The notes: generated by a model from the sequence alone, not told the origin. A stretch of DNA of 64,000 bases from Bacteroides fragilis (GCF_002849695.1 NZ_CP018937.1:310001-374000), one strand, 5' to 3'. Shown: positions 10,601 to 19,928, counted from the first letter of the stretch. Translations and numbers: made by a program.

Positions 10601-10871
10601 AAGATGTTTGGGCACCATTGAGGGAAATTGACTGAGTTACGTATCCTATATAAGACACGTTTAATACACTTCCTTTTGCAACATTTTTTAGGGCGAACTC
10701 ACCATCCAGATTTGTGACGGTTCCGTTGTTTGTCCCTTTTACTTGAACAGTGGCACCGATGATTGGCTCATTGAGCTTTTTGTCAATCACAGTACCCGTA
10801 ATGTTGAATTGCTGTGCATGCAATGAAGTGATGCCGAGCAGCAACATGAATAAGATTGAAATTTTTTTCAT
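7686..10871 (-). CDS. SusC/RagA-family TonB-dependent outer membrane transporter
   Basis: 1061 residues. A signal peptide (to about HAQ20) is followed by a carboxypeptidase-regulatory-like beta-sandwich (~23-110), the junction LDEVVVVGFGTQKK that acts as the TonB-box region, a plug domain (SVLKDAASSSIYGSRAA) and a long beta-barrel ending in GLNITL with a terminal aromatic-rich strand. No STN signalling domain is present, so control is probably by the adjacent hybrid regulator rather than an ECF sigma/anti-sigma pair. It imports oligosaccharides captured by the SusD partner. It is the first gene of the leftward run and is divergent from the regulator. Confidence 0.97.
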   Translation of the reverse strand: MKKISILFMLLLGITSLHAQQFNITGTVIDKKLNEPIIGATVQVKGTNNGTVTNLDGEFALKNVAKGSVLNVSYIGYVTQSISLNGAQTSFRIELSEDSKTLDEVVVVGFGTQKKVNLTGAVASVDTKALASRPVSQVGQALQGVVPGLNLSTPDLGGQLGQTMNVNIRGTGTIGKGSSASPLILIDGMEGNMNNLNPEDIENISVLKDAASSSIYGSRAAFGVILITTKKGKAGKMQVNYNNSFRYSGPTNLPNQIDSYRFANYFNEASINQGGSAIFDEETIDRIQKYMAGEITTTTIANGNNWHFHEKANDNVNWWKKHFQWAWSNEHNISLNGGTEKLQYYVSGSYLNQDGNLRYGNDNYKRYNATAKVNAQINKYVDFNINTKFVRFDLDNPIYLEEGGLLYHDIARMWPMMPFKDPNGYYMRNGKLSQLTDGGRAKTHNDNIYLQGQLVIHPMKGWNIYAEAGMRVINQNKQTNLNPIYEHDVNGNPLALAFSGSYSPGSSFARSAYQNSNFYTTSVYTDYTLQIKDHYFKALVGMNTEEYIYRELAAQRPDVISSLVPEISAATGEDKINSSKYNDWSTAGFFGRLNYAYKDRYMAEVNVRYDGSSRFLRDQRWNVFPSFSLGWNVARESFFEPINDIIGTLKPRVSWGMLGNQNTDSYYPFYLTQSVTANGGNWLMDGSRPTTAGVPGMVSSTLTWEKIYNTNFGIDLGMFNNRLNMTFEYFIRRTKDMVGPAAEVGAILGTSLPNTNNAELKNKGWELQANWRDNIGKVNYNVGFNLSDNRAKVISYPNASKALWDANGNALYYNGMTIGEIWGYETEGIAHTDAQMTEWLANNDQSKIGSAWGAGDIMYRDLNGDGVVDKGNSTATDHGDLKKIGNSTPRFRFGLSLGADWKGFDVQMFFQGVMKRDLWLSGPMFWGADGGEWQSVGFDEHLDYFRPENTTSIFGANVDSYYPKAYLGDKGNKNKQTQTRYLQNGAYMRMKNLQIGYTFPKAWMNKAKIEKLRVYVSGENLFTISGIADMFDPEATAGNGFSNGKTYPLSKTISFGLNITL

Positions 10872-10913
10872 TCGTTTCTTATTTAAAGTTATACATAAGG
10901 TTTAATTACATGG

Positions 10914-10921
10914 CAAATTTA
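10914..10921 (-). promoter_or_regulatory. Possible -7 element upstream of susC
   Basis: The minus strand reads TAAATTTG, matching the Bacteroides TAnnTTTG -7 box, about 43 bases before the susC start codon. No TTTG is found at the expected -33 spacing, which would fit an activator-dependent promoter. The binding site of the hybrid regulator should lie in the 180-bp divergent region but was not identified. Confidence 0.35.
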
Positions 10922-11052
10922 CTGGGATTGCCAGATTGCGGGGGGACACGCTTATATCATTCAGCATACACGTTTAATTCAATGGCGTGTTTTTTTCAAA
11001 TCTCTTTTGTATGTTTAGTCTTTATTTTGTTTATTTGCAGTAAATTGATATT

Positions 11053-14000
11053 ATGATGAAGCAGCTAAATCTCTTTTTACTGATTCTGTTTGTATGTAGT
11101 TACCCGATTGTTTCCGGTTATGCTTTTTTTGATAAAGATATTCGTCTGCTAACTATGCAAGATGGATTGGCAGATAATACCATTTCCTCGATTTATAAAG
11201 ATGGGGATGGGTTTATGTGGTTCGGGACTAATAATGGTTTGAGCCGTTATGATGGTAAGTCAATAAAGAATTTCTCTCCTTCACAAGCATATATGCATGT
11301 TTCCGAGATCGTAGAAATGTCCGATCAATATTTGGGTATTATTGCCGGAAATATTTTATATTGTTTTAACCGGACAACAGAGACATTTATACCGGTTGTT
11401 TACGCAGCAGATTATAGTCGTGTATGTATCCCTCACATCATGCCTGCAGATGACAACTCTTTTTGGGCGTTTTCAGGGCATACATTATATTTATATACAA
11501 AAAAAGAGGTTAAGAATGAGAAGGGAGAAGTCGTCCAGATAAAATTGGAATGTGAGAAACAATATAAAGACCTGATTGATTCTACTGATGGTTTTTATGC
11601 AATGTGTTATGCTGATAACCATAAAACTCTATGCTTAATTACGGGACGGGGAACTTTAATTTTGTTTCGCCCTGAATCTTTGGAGCAGTCTAAAAAGGTG
11701 TCTTTATGGGAAAATAAAGTTTGGGATGTAACTTCCGTATTATATGATAAAGGAGTCGTCTGGATTTCTACTGTCGGGCAGGGCATCTTACGTTATCATG
11801 TTACTTCCGGACATACAGACAGGATTACCTATCAGGAAAACAATAAGGATAACAGTCTTTCACATACTGATGTTTTTCGGGTTATTCCCATTAAAAACGA
11901 TCGTTATTTAGCTGTAACTTGGAATGGGTATACCTTATTATTACAAGATAAAGATAACCCGGAAAAGATGACTACTGAAATATACAATAATACAGCTTCG
12001 CAACTTCACCGGAGTTTGGAAACAAGAATGATATCAGCGTATTATGATCCCAATGGCATTGTCTGGATAGGTACGAATGGGGGTGGAGTGATGTATTCTG
12101 ATTTGCGGTCACAGTTTTACAACCAGTTTCATCAGGAAAGGCATAATGAAGTTTGTGGTATTGTTATGGATGGCAGAAAATACGTTTGGATGGCTACTTT
12201 CCATCAGGGTATTATGAAAAGTGAGCAGCCTTTTCAATCGGCAAGACGAATGAACTTTACTACTGTTGGCACTCCTGATGTGCGGAAAAGAAACACTGTC
12301 CTTTGTGCTATGAAGGACGATAAAAACTCGCTCTGGTTTGGGAACAGTGATGGAACATTGACTCTTTATGATGAAGCGACCGGAGAGTTTCGGTTGCAGT
12401 TTTTACAAGACAAGGGGAGGGTTAATACGGCCGCTGTATGGGCATTGTATATGGACGCTGACCGATGTTTATGGATAGGTACCAATAATGGAGTCTGGAA
12501 GTTAGACACTGATTCCGGAGTCTCCCAAAAAGTCCCGATTGAAAGGGCCTTTAAAGAATCTACCCAAGTTTATGTGCGGGCTATTGTTGGGACGAAGGAT
12601 GGGGTGATCTGGTTGGGCACAAGCAACGTGGGAGTCTGTAAACTGAGAGTTGATTCGAAAGGTGAGATAAGTATAAAGACTGGTTATGAAAAGGCTGCGA
12701 ATATACAAAATAGCTCAGTTCGTTCTTTATTGGTTTCTTCCGATGGTAATATATATGTGGGCTATATGGATGGTTTTGCCATTCTTTCACCTAAGACAGA
12801 TGCGATACGAGAATACTATACGACTCGAAATGGATTGTGCAGTAATTTCATCGGATGTCTGGTCGAAGACCACCGAGGACATATTTGGCTGGGAAGTAAT
12901 TCGGGCGTTTCTCGTTACAGCCGGCATCAACATCTTTTCTATAATTATTATATCAGTGGTAGTAACCGTTCTGCGTTGCTCGCCGATAAAACGTTATTTT
13001 TTGGCAATAATAAGTCGCTTACCTATTTTAATCCGGATGATGTGGATGTTCATCTGGCCGATGATCAGGTTCTAATTACCGGACTTGAGGTGGACAGCCG
13101 TCCTGTTGGGATCGGTGATAAGATAAACGGGCAAATGATATTGGCAGCGGGTATTTCATATACAGGTTCGGTTACTTTAAACAATGAGAATCGTGATTTC
13201 GCTTTGACTTTTAATAATCTTTCTTATGCTGAAGAGCAGCAGAAATATAACTATCGCTTATTGCCTTATCAAACGCAATGGTTGGTTTCTAACGATGGAG
13301 AGAAAGCGGCTTATACAAATTTGCCAGAGGGAGATTATACATTTGAGGTGAAAAGTATCTATCCTGACGGAAGGAATGGAAAGGTGACTTCGCTCCAGAT
13401 ACATATTTTGCCACATTGGAGTCGTACATTGCCTTTCCGATTATTTATTCTCTTGTTATTGGTTGGAATAGTGGCTTATTTGATCCGTTTGGTTAAACTT
13501 CGTCAGAGGCGCATGGAACATGAGATGCGAATGGAGCATGAACTCTTGACAGTAAATCTGGAGCGTGAAAAGGAACGGCAGATCCGGATGGAGCGCGAGA
13601 ACTTTTTTACAAGTGCCGCACATGAATTGCGTACTCCATTGACTTTGATTCTCTCACCTCTACAAGAGCTGTTGCAGTATATTAAAGCCTCCGATCCGTT
13701 ATATAGCAAACTATATACCATGTATAAAAACGGAGCTTCGCTGCATACGCTGGTCGATCAATTACTCTATGTACAGAAAATAGAAGCCGGAATGGTGAAA
13801 CTCCGTTTATCAGAGGTGGATATTGTAGGATTAGTAAAGAAGGTAGCCGAGTCATTCCGCCAAATGGCAGGAGTGAAGGGATTCACGTTTAATGTACAGC
13901 TCCCGGATGATCCTGTTTATCTGTGGATTGATACGGAGAAAATAACTTCATCAGTCAGTAACCTGTTATCCAATGCTTTTAAATATACTTCGCCAAACGG

Positions 14001-15141
14001 AGAAGTTTTGCTTTCTCTGACCCGCATGGAGCGGGATGGAAAGGGCTTTTGCCGGATAACAGTATCAGATACGGGAACGGGAATTCCGGATGAATTGCAA
14101 AAACGTATTTTTGATTCTTTCATCACCGGCGATAATTCACCGGCTTTTTCGACCAAAGTCGGTATTGGATTGCGGATTGTGAAAAATACGATGGATCTGC
14201 ATCATGGACAAGTCACTCTTGATAGTGAACCTGGGAAAGGTTCTACGTTTGTTCTATTGATACCGGAAGGTAAATCTCATTTTATCGGTGACTTATACGA
14301 AGTGGTGGATTATCATAAACATGAAATGGAGCCGCAATTTCAACCCTTGTCCGTACAGGAAAACACTGAAGGGGAGGTTCCGGTCACTAAAAAAACGCTT
14401 CTGATTATTGAAGACAATGTAGATGTACGTCAGTATATCCGTTCCTTGTTTGTAGCAAAATACACGGTACTTGAGGCTGCCGATGGTGAAGAAGGTATTC
14501 AAGTTGCCACAAAAGAAATTCCCGATTTAATTATTTCGGACGTGATGATGCCAGTCAAAGACGGATTTGCTTGTTGCCGGGAGATACGCGAACGACAAGA
14601 GACAGCCCATATTCCTATCCTGATGTTGACAGCCAGGGCAGAAGATGCAGATGTACTGCAAGGTTCTCGTAGCGGGGCGGACGACTATATGATGAAGCCT
14701 TTCAATCCGGAAGTGTTGAAAGCGAAAGTGGAGAATCTGATTCTTCAACGCGAACGCTTGAAACGGATTTATACCAAAGCTTTGATGTTGAAGCAGGAGC
14801 CGGCTGAAGATGAAGAGGCAGATGACGTATTTATGCAGAAACTTATTAATGTGATTGAGAAGAATTTGTCTGATGATAATTTTAATGTCAAGATGCTGGC
14901 CGAGCAACTTCACATGAGCCAGCCTACTTTGTACCGGAAGGTAAAGCAGCGCAGTGAGTTATCTGTAGTCGATATGATTCGAAGTATACGGGTAAGTAAA
15001 GCTGCTTCATTGATTATGGAAAATCGTTATTCCATTCAGGAAATCTCCGAAATGGTAGGATTCAGCGATGCCCGGACGTTGAGAAAGCACTTTACGGAAC
15101 AGTTTGGTGTACCTCCTTCAAAATACATGGAAAGTAAATAA
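11053..15141 (+). CDS. Hybrid two-component system sensor/regulator (HTCS)
   Basis: 1362 residues combining sensor and transcription factor. A signal peptide is followed by two seven-bladed periplasmic propellers of Reg_prop repeats (WFGTNNGLSRYDG, WIGTNGGGV, WLGSNSGVSRY) and a Y_Y_Y domain ending near residue 785. A membrane segment (~795-815) leads to a HisKA domain with H857 in AAHELRTPLTLI and a HATPase domain (NLLSNAFKYT, DTGTGIP). A receiver domain with phospho-acceptor D1163 (ISDVMMPVKDG) and a C-terminal AraC-type helix-turn-helix (~1260-1355) complete the protein. The family binds a glycan breakdown product in the periplasm and activates the nearby susC operon. It is divergent from susC. 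Confidence 0.97.
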   Translation: MMKQLNLFLLILFVCSYPIVSGYAFFDKDIRLLTMQDGLADNTISSIYKDGDGFMWFGTNNGLSRYDGKSIKNFSPSQAYMHVSEIVEMSDQYLGIIAGNILYCFNRTTETFIPVVYAADYSRVCIPHIMPADDNSFWAFSGHTLYLYTKKEVKNEKGEVVQIKLECEKQYKDLIDSTDGFYAMCYADNHKTLCLITGRGTLILFRPESLEQSKKVSLWENKVWDVTSVLYDKGVVWISTVGQGILRYHVTSGHTDRITYQENNKDNSLSHTDVFRVIPIKNDRYLAVTWNGYTLLLQDKDNPEKMTTEIYNNTASQLHRSLETRMISAYYDPNGIVWIGTNGGGVMYSDLRSQFYNQFHQERHNEVCGIVMDGRKYVWMATFHQGIMKSEQPFQSARRMNFTTVGTPDVRKRNTVLCAMKDDKNSLWFGNSDGTLTLYDEATGEFRLQFLQDKGRVNTAAVWALYMDADRCLWIGTNNGVWKLDTDSGVSQKVPIERAFKESTQVYVRAIVGTKDGVIWLGTSNVGVCKLRVDSKGEISIKTGYEKAANIQNSSVRSLLVSSDGNIYVGYMDGFAILSPKTDAIREYYTTRNGLCSNFIGCLVEDHRGHIWLGSNSGVSRYSRHQHLFYNYYISGSNRSALLADKTLFFGNNKSLTYFNPDDVDVHLADDQVLITGLEVDSRPVGIGDKINGQMILAAGISYTGSVTLNNENRDFALTFNNLSYAEEQQKYNYRLLPYQTQWLVSNDGEKAAYTNLPEGDYTFEVKSIYPDGRNGKVTSLQIHILPHWSRTLPFRLFILLLLVGIVAYLIRLVKLRQRRMEHEMRMEHELLTVNLEREKERQIRMERENFFTSAAHELRTPLTLILSPLQELLQYIKASDPLYSKLYTMYKNGASLHTLVDQLLYVQKIEAGMVKLRLSEVDIVGLVKKVAESFRQMAGVKGFTFNVQLPDDPVYLWIDTEKITSSVSNLLSNAFKYTSPNGEVLLSLTRMERDGKGFCRITVSDTGTGIPDELQKRIFDSFITGDNSPAFSTKVGIGLRIVKNTMDLHHGQVTLDSEPGKGSTFVLLIPEGKSHFIGDLYEVVDYHKHEMEPQFQPLSVQENTEGEVPVTKKTLLIIEDNVDVRQYIRSLFVAKYTVLEAADGEEGIQVATKEIPDLIISDVMMPVKDGFACCREIRERQETAHIPILMLTARAEDADVLQGSRSGADDYMMKPFNPEVLKAKVENLILQRERLKRIYTKALMLKQEPAEDEEADDVFMQKLINVIEKNLSDDNFNVKMLAEQLHMSQPTLYRKVKQRSELSVVDMIRSIRVSKAASLIMENRYSIQEISEMVGFSDARTLRKHFTEQFGVPPSKYMESK

Positions 15142-15194
15142 ATAAAGAGTTAATTCTTCGTTCCTGAACAGGGGGGAAGAATTAACTCTTTATT
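15141..15194. terminator. Bidirectional terminator, perfect 19-bp stem
   Basis: Arms at 15141-15159 and 15176-15194 are exact reverse complements (AATAAAGAGTTAATTCTTC) around a 16-base loop. The element begins at the last base of the regulator stop codon and sits between two convergent genes, so it probably serves both. Confidence 0.85.
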
Positions 15195-15216
15195 TCAGTC
15201 TGCTATGTGCTTGTTT

Positions 15217-16662
15217 TTAATCCAATATGATGGGTTTATACTTGGGAACCAATGCCTTCATCACAATCCATCCAACGAGGTAGGCTACCGAACAGATGCA
15301 GAAAATTATAAAGTACCCGGCCGGTTTACCGACGAAGCCCATAAATACCATTTGGGTTATATCTGCATGTACAAACAGCTTACCGGCTGAATATTGGAGA
15401 ATCATCGAACCCACTCCACCTGCCATGCCGCCGATACCGGTAATGCTGGCGATAGCGCTTTTGGGGAACATATCACCTACAGTAGAAAATATATTGGCGG
15501 ACCAGGATTGATGGGCAGCACCTCCGATACCGATCATGATAACCGGAAGCCAGGGGGAGATGGTTCCCAGTGGTTGGGCGAGTAGTACCAACAGAGGGAA
15601 GAAGGCGAAAATCAGCATAGCTCTCATGCGGGCTGCATACGGGTTTAGTCCCGTTTTATTAATGATAATCGTGGGAATCTTTCCACCATAGATGGACAGC
15701 ATTGTAATTGCGTAAAGAGTGAAAATCAGTGCCCGACCCAATCCTTCGGAGGTTTTTATATCAAATTGAGTGCTCAGGTAGGAGGGTGTCCAGAAGAGGA
15801 AAAACCACCATACTCCATCCGTCATGAACTTGCCGAATGCAAAAGCCCAGGTTTGTTTATACATAAAACATTGCCGGAAAGTCATGCCTTTCTTTTCCTT
15901 ATCTTCTTTTGCGGGTATTGTTCCGTTCTCCTGTTTGTCTTGTTCGATATATTCGAGTTCTGTTTTGTTTACGAATCTGCTTTTAGAAGGAGCTGTATAC
16001 ATGAATACCCAGAACCCCATCCATATGAAACCGAGGGCACCGATGATAACAAACGCCATTTCCCATCCCCAGGCTTTGGCCAGTAATGGAATGCTTAAAG
16101 GAGCAATCAGAGCACCGATAGAGGCACCGGCATTGAAAATGGAAGTGGCATACGCCCGATCTTTTTTCGGGAAATATTCGGCCGTTACTTTAATGGCAGC
16201 CGGAAAGTTACCCGCCTCACCAAGTGCCAGGATGCAGCGTGCAACCAGAAAACAATACATGCTTATAGTGGCGAGTATTACCACTACATCGCCTGTCGCC
16301 GCTATCAGTTCGGCTGCACTATGCATACCTACATACTCTTCGGTCACAACTCCACAAAATGCATGCATGCAGGCACCTACCGACCATATACCGATAGCCC
16401 AGAGATAGCCTTTCTTAGTACCCATCCAGTCGATAAACCGACCGGCAAAAAGCATACAAATGGCATATACAATGGAAAACACAGAAGTTATAATGCCGTA
16501 ATGTGATTCGTCCCAATGAAACTCGGGCTTGATAAATTCATCCCAGGTCAACGATAGCACCTGGCGGTCGAGGTAGTTTATTGTTGTTGCGAAAAATAAC
16601 ATGGCGCAAATTGTCCATCTGTAGTTTGTCATTTTCCCCACAGTGTTTTGGAGTGTATTCAT
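15217..16662 (-). CDS. MFS permease of the anion:cation symporter (ExuT-like) family
   Basis: About 481 residues with 12 predicted membrane helices. Recognisable features are ATTINYLDRQVLSL in helix 1, GRFIDWMGTKKGY in the first loop and RCILALGEAGNFPAAIK in helix 4, typical of hexuronate/sugar-acid permeases. The ATG at 16662 (MNTLQ) is preferred to an upstream in-frame ATG at 16713, whose 17 extra residues are hydrophilic and unlike the family; an internal ATG at 16632 is a further possibility. It would carry a released monosaccharide or sugar acid across the inner membrane. It is convergent with the regulator and divergent from the second fucosidase. The substrate is unknown. Confidence 0.88.
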   Translation of the reverse strand: MNTLQNTVGKMTNYRWTICAMLFFATTINYLDRQVLSLTWDEFIKPEFHWDESHYGIITSVFSIVYAICMLFAGRFIDWMGTKKGYLWAIGIWSVGACMHAFCGVVTEEYVGMHSAAELIAATGDVVVILATISMYCFLVARCILALGEAGNFPAAIKVTAEYFPKKDRAYATSIFNAGASIGALIAPLSIPLLAKAWGWEMAFVIIGALGFIWMGFWVFMYTAPSKSRFVNKTELEYIEQDKQENGTIPAKEDKEKKGMTFRQCFMYKQTWAFAFGKFMTDGVWWFFLFWTPSYLSTQFDIKTSEGLGRALIFTLYAITMLSIYGGKIPTIIINKTGLNPYAARMRAMLIFAFFPLLVLLAQPLGTISPWLPVIMIGIGGAAHQSWSANIFSTVGDMFPKSAIASITGIGGMAGGVGSMILQYSAGKLFVHADITQMVFMGFVGKPAGYFIIFCICSVAYLVGWIVMKALVPKYKPIILD

Positions 16663-17118
16663 ACTATTTGATTTAAAATTTTCCGGTTTTGTTTCGGAGC
16701 CAAAAATACGCATTATTTGATGTTATCCAATGATATTGGCTACTTATTTTCATACTTTCAGAGATTATTTTATGATATATTCATAAAAAGGAAGAATAAA
16801 TACGTTATCGAACACAATAAATGTTGTTTTCGCACACGGTTTGTCTTACTAAAAAATAGGAACTACGTTTGAATTGAAAATAGACCGGACTTACTTTCTT
16901 GGGATGTGTTGGAGTACTTCCAATACGAAATAGACTTTAATGAAGCTTGAAATGTAAATAATATATGAAAAATTCAGGGCGCTGATTCCGGATTCGGTCC
17001 GGATTGTGGTATAGGCAGAGGATGTGCGGTTCGATTTTTATGTTTTTCCTTTTATTTTGTATTTCAAGATAGAAATTTTATCTTTGCCTTAATTGAGACA
17101 AAACATAATTAAAATAAA
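16663..17118. other. Divergent intergenic region, permease/fucosidase
   Basis: About 455 bases of AT-rich sequence without an open reading frame of note. The right end holds a consensus promoter for the fucosidase (listed separately). No convincing promoter was found for the leftward permease gene. Confidence 0.6.
17056..17086 (+). promoter_or_regulatory. Consensus Bacteroides promoter of the GH29/PNGase operon
   Basis: TTTG at 17056-17059 and TATCTTTG at 17079-17086 are separated by exactly 19 bases, a perfect match to the Bacteroides primary sigma consensus TTTG-N19-TAnnTTTG. The predicted start of transcription is about 17093, leaving a leader of roughly 25 bases before the ATG at 17119. 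Confidence 0.85.
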
Positions 17119-18468
17119 ATGAAAAACAACCGATTGATCATTACCCTTATTGCCTTGTTTCTCTTAGGGTTTGGGCTGAACGCCCAAACGACTCCTACTG
17201 AGGAAACGGCTGCTCAGAAAGAGAAAAGAATGGAATGGTTCTCCCAGGCCAAGTTAGGAATCTTTATTCATTGGGGAATCTATGCTGTGAACGGAGTATC
17301 TGAGAGCTGGTCATTTTTCAACAATTACCTTCCTTATGAAGAGTACATGGCTCAGGAGAAAGGATTTACGGCATCGGCCTACAATCCTCAGGAATGGGTG
17401 AAACTGATTAAGGAAAGTGGCGCGCGTTACACCGTCATCACTACCAAGCATCATGATGGTGTAGCTCTTTGGGATACGAAGGTGGGTGACTTGAGTACCG
17501 TGAAAAGCACTCCTGCCGGGCGCGACCTGATTGCTCCTTTTGTGAAGGAGGTGCGCAAACAAGGATTAAAACTTGGATTTTACTATTCGCTGCTCGACTG
17601 GTCGCATCCCGATTATCCTAATAAAACCCGCACGGAAGTACGTTACAAAAACGATCTGGATCGTTGGGCTAAGTTTGTTAACTTCAATTTCGGACAGCTT
17701 TCTGAACTGAATAAAACCTGGAAGCCCGATCTTTATTGGTTCGACGGAGACTGGGAACAAACCGCTGAAGCCTGGGATTCGAAAGGGATCATCAATTTGC
17801 TGCGTTCCACTAATCCGAATGTTATAGTAAACTCCCGTATTCAGGGATATGGTGATTATGCCACACCCGAGCAAGGAGTTCCTGTGGTTCGCCCTGCAGA
17901 TAAATATTGGGAACTTTGCATGACCATGAACGATTCGTGGGGCTATCAACATGCTGATACCAATTATAAAACTCCGTTCATGCTGCTGCGTACTTTTGTC
18001 GATTGCCTCAGCATGGGTGGTAATCTGCTTCTGGATATAGGACCGAAAGAAGATGGAACTATTCCTGCTGAACAGATTGCTGTTCTGAAAGAGTTCGGAC
18101 GTTGGACGAAGAAGCATAAGGAAGCTATCTACGAGACGCGTGCCGGTATTCCATGTGAGCATTTTCAAGGGTATACCACACTGAATAAAGCAGGCGATAT
18201 TCTTTACCTTTACTTACCTTATAAGCCAAACGGCCCGATTGAGGTGAAAGGGCTTGTCAATAAGGTGAACCGTGTATGGGTAGTGGGCAACGGAGCTATG
18301 TTGCCATACAAGGTTTATAACAAGAACTATTGGAGTGAGGTGCCGGGAAACCTCTATATCGATATTCCCGAACGTGTGCAGGATGAACAGATCACTGTGA
18401 TTGCTGTGTTACTCGATGGTCCTATCAAGCTTTATCGTGGAGTGGGGCAAGTGATTGAAAGTAATTAA
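17119..18468 (+). CDS. GH29 alpha-L-fucosidase
   Basis: 449 residues with a signal peptide cut near residue 22 (LNAQ). Canonical GH29 motifs are LGIFIHWGIYAV (46-57), YTVITTKHHDGVALWDT (104-120), LGFYYSLLDWSHPDY (152-166) and DLYWFDGDW (204-212), with Asp209 as nucleophile. GGNLLLDIGPKEDGTIP is the usual barrel-closing motif. It removes alpha-L-fucose in the periplasm. It is transcribed from its own consensus promoter and followed 14 bases later by the PNGase F-like gene, so the pair is likely co-expressed. The pairing suggests fucosylated N-glycans, although GH29 enzymes act on many linkages. Confidence 0.95.
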   Translation: MKNNRLIITLIALFLLGFGLNAQTTPTEETAAQKEKRMEWFSQAKLGIFIHWGIYAVNGVSESWSFFNNYLPYEEYMAQEKGFTASAYNPQEWVKLIKESGARYTVITTKHHDGVALWDTKVGDLSTVKSTPAGRDLIAPFVKEVRKQGLKLGFYYSLLDWSHPDYPNKTRTEVRYKNDLDRWAKFVNFNFGQLSELNKTWKPDLYWFDGDWEQTAEAWDSKGIINLLRSTNPNVIVNSRIQGYGDYATPEQGVPVVRPADKYWELCMTMNDSWGYQHADTNYKTPFMLLRTFVDCLSMGGNLLLDIGPKEDGTIPAEQIAVLKEFGRWTKKHKEAIYETRAGIPCEHFQGYTTLNKAGDILYLYLPYKPNGPIEVKGLVNKVNRVWVVGNGAMLPYKVYNKNYWSEVPGNLYIDIPERVQDEQITVIAVLLDGPIKLYRGVGQVIESN

Positions 18469-18482
18469 AAAAATAAACCTTT

Positions 18483-19730
18483 ATGAATTTCAGATTAACT
18501 TCTTTATTCGTTTTTCTATTCCTTTCTGTTCAGCTTTGGGCGGGAGGACATAAGAACCTGCCTGCCAAAGGCGACCTTCACGTTCCGGTATTTGAGAATG
18601 TGAATGTACGTTTCTCTCCTGATACGTATCCTAATAATTATAACGGGGCGGATGAGTCAGGTGTATACCATCTGGTCAATGGGCGTATCATCCTGAAGAA
18701 GATAACTCTTCCTGCATACAAACGAAATGTGTCGGTGAACCTAAAGATTACCCTTGCTTCCAACGGTGATCGCTGGGATAAGTCGGGTTCTTGTTTTGTG
18801 TTGCCCAAGTCATCAGCTGTCAATCTGCTGACAATCGCTCGTGATGGTGCAAAGTTTCCTCCGGTAGATAGCTTGAAGCTGGAAAAAATGGTAGGTATCG
18901 TTTCCGGAAAAGACTATTTGCCTACAGTAGAGTTGATGCGTTTTATGACTCCATTCGGTGTGGGGTACTATAGTAATAACAATGATTCACTGAGCAGCAA
19001 ACGCCGTCCGGTTTATATCCCCAAGTGGGAAAGCAATGTTACCTGGCAACAAGATATTACCGATCTTTATCCTTTGCTTGAAGGAGAGGCTTATGTCGGT
19101 ATTTATATTGATACCTGGACTTCTGAAGGTTATCTGGTAAGTGCGGATATTGACGTGAAAGAAAGTCGCCTTACTTGTGACGCTCTTCCGAAACGCCATG
19201 TAGAACCGTTGATGAATACCGTTTATTATATGGGACAGAGCTATCCTGATATTTTTGCCCGTCGGGATGTATCTACTGATTTTACAGTTCCCAAAGGAGC
19301 AAAAAATATCCGTCTTAAATATATAGTGACCGGACATGGTGGCCATAGCGGTGGGGACGAATTTGTGCAAAAGCGTAACATTATTTCTGTTGATGGGAAA
19401 GAGGTGCTCAACTTTGTTCCTTGGCGTGATGATTGTGCTTCTTTCCGGCGTTTCAATCCGGCGACCGGTGTTTGGCTGATCAAACGTTTGGCCTCTTATA
19501 TCGGTGAAAAGGGGTATACAGAGAAAGAAGTGGAAGAGCCGCTGGCTTCTTCGGATCTTTCCCGTTCCAATTGGTGTCCCGGTTCGGACGTTGTGCCCGA
19601 AGAGGCAATTATTGGTACGCTTACTCCCGGCAAGCACACTTTTACGGTCAGTATTCCTGAGGCTCAGGTTGTAGATGGGAATAAACTGAACCATTGGCTG
19701 GTTTCAGCTTATCTGGTATGGGAGGAATGA
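18483..19730 (+). CDS. PNGase F-like peptide:N-glycosidase
   Basis: 415 residues with a signal peptide (to about residue 20). Two eight-stranded jelly-roll domains match the N- and C-terminal PNGase F domains. By memory of the Elizabethkingia enzyme, RWDKSG aligns with EWDRYA so D99 corresponds to catalytic D60. RFMTPFGVG aligns with [15 protein letters not shown] with IYTETW so D210 replaces E118, GGDEF with GCAEW so E293 corresponds to E206, and NWCPG with GWCPG. The family cleaves the glycosylamine bond between an N-glycan and asparagine. The Glu-to-Asp change at the E118 position is unusual and may alter rate or substrate. It shares a transcript with the GH29 fucosidase. Confidence 0.82.
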   Translation: MNFRLTSLFVFLFLSVQLWAGGHKNLPAKGDLHVPVFENVNVRFSPDTYPNNYNGADESGVYHLVNGRIILKKITLPAYKRNVSVNLKITLASNGDRWDKSGSCFVLPKSSAVNLLTIARDGAKFPPVDSLKLEKMVGIVSGKDYLPTVELMRFMTPFGVGYYSNNNDSLSSKRRPVYIPKWESNVTWQQDITDLYPLLEGEAYVGIYIDTWTSEGYLVSADIDVKESRLTCDALPKRHVEPLMNTVYYMGQSYPDIFARRDVSTDFTVPKGAKNIRLKYIVTGHGGHSGGDEFVQKRNIISVDGKEVLNFVPWRDDCASFRRFNPATGVWLIKRLASYIGEKGYTEKEVEEPLASSDLSRSNWCPGSDVVPEEAIIGTLTPGKHTFTVSIPEAQVVDGNKLNHWLVSAYLVWEE

Positions 19731-19784
19731 TTGCGTTAGGGTTCATCCCGTAAGTGTATAATTCTATACTGCTTTGAATTTGAT

Positions 19785-19878
19785 TCACCACAGAGGACAC
19801 GGAGGACACAGAGAATATTTTCTTTAATATACTAAGCAAGAAATTAAAACTCTGTGTCCTCCGTGTCCTCTGTGGTGA
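19785..19878. repeat. Long palindromic element (29-bp arms)
   Basis: Arms at 19785-19813 and 19850-19878 are exact reverse complements, built from CACCACAGAG and GGACACGGAGGACAC, around a 36-base AT-rich spacer. Related palindromes with CACAGAG or CACCACAG ends lie at 26003-26060, 46917-46994 and 52853-52932. There is no coding potential. It could stabilise or end the PNGase transcript. Confidence 0.8.
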
Positions 19879-19896
19879 TTTCTGTCGATAGGATAT

Positions 19897-19928
19897 AAAA
19901 AAAGCCTCTTCTCACGAAGCGGCTTTTT
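19897..19928. terminator. Hairpin terminator after the PNGase-like gene
   Basis: AAAAAGCC...GGCTTTTT arms with an inner CTTC/GAAG stem give a hairpin flanked by an A-run on one side and a T-run on the other, able to terminate in both directions. It lies between the convergent PNGase-like and helicase genes. Confidence 0.8.

Noticed and set aside
18987..19694. Long minus-strand frame of 235 codons across the PNGase-like gene
   Set aside because: Antisense to a gene with convincing signal peptide and catalytic motifs; composition unlike a real protein.
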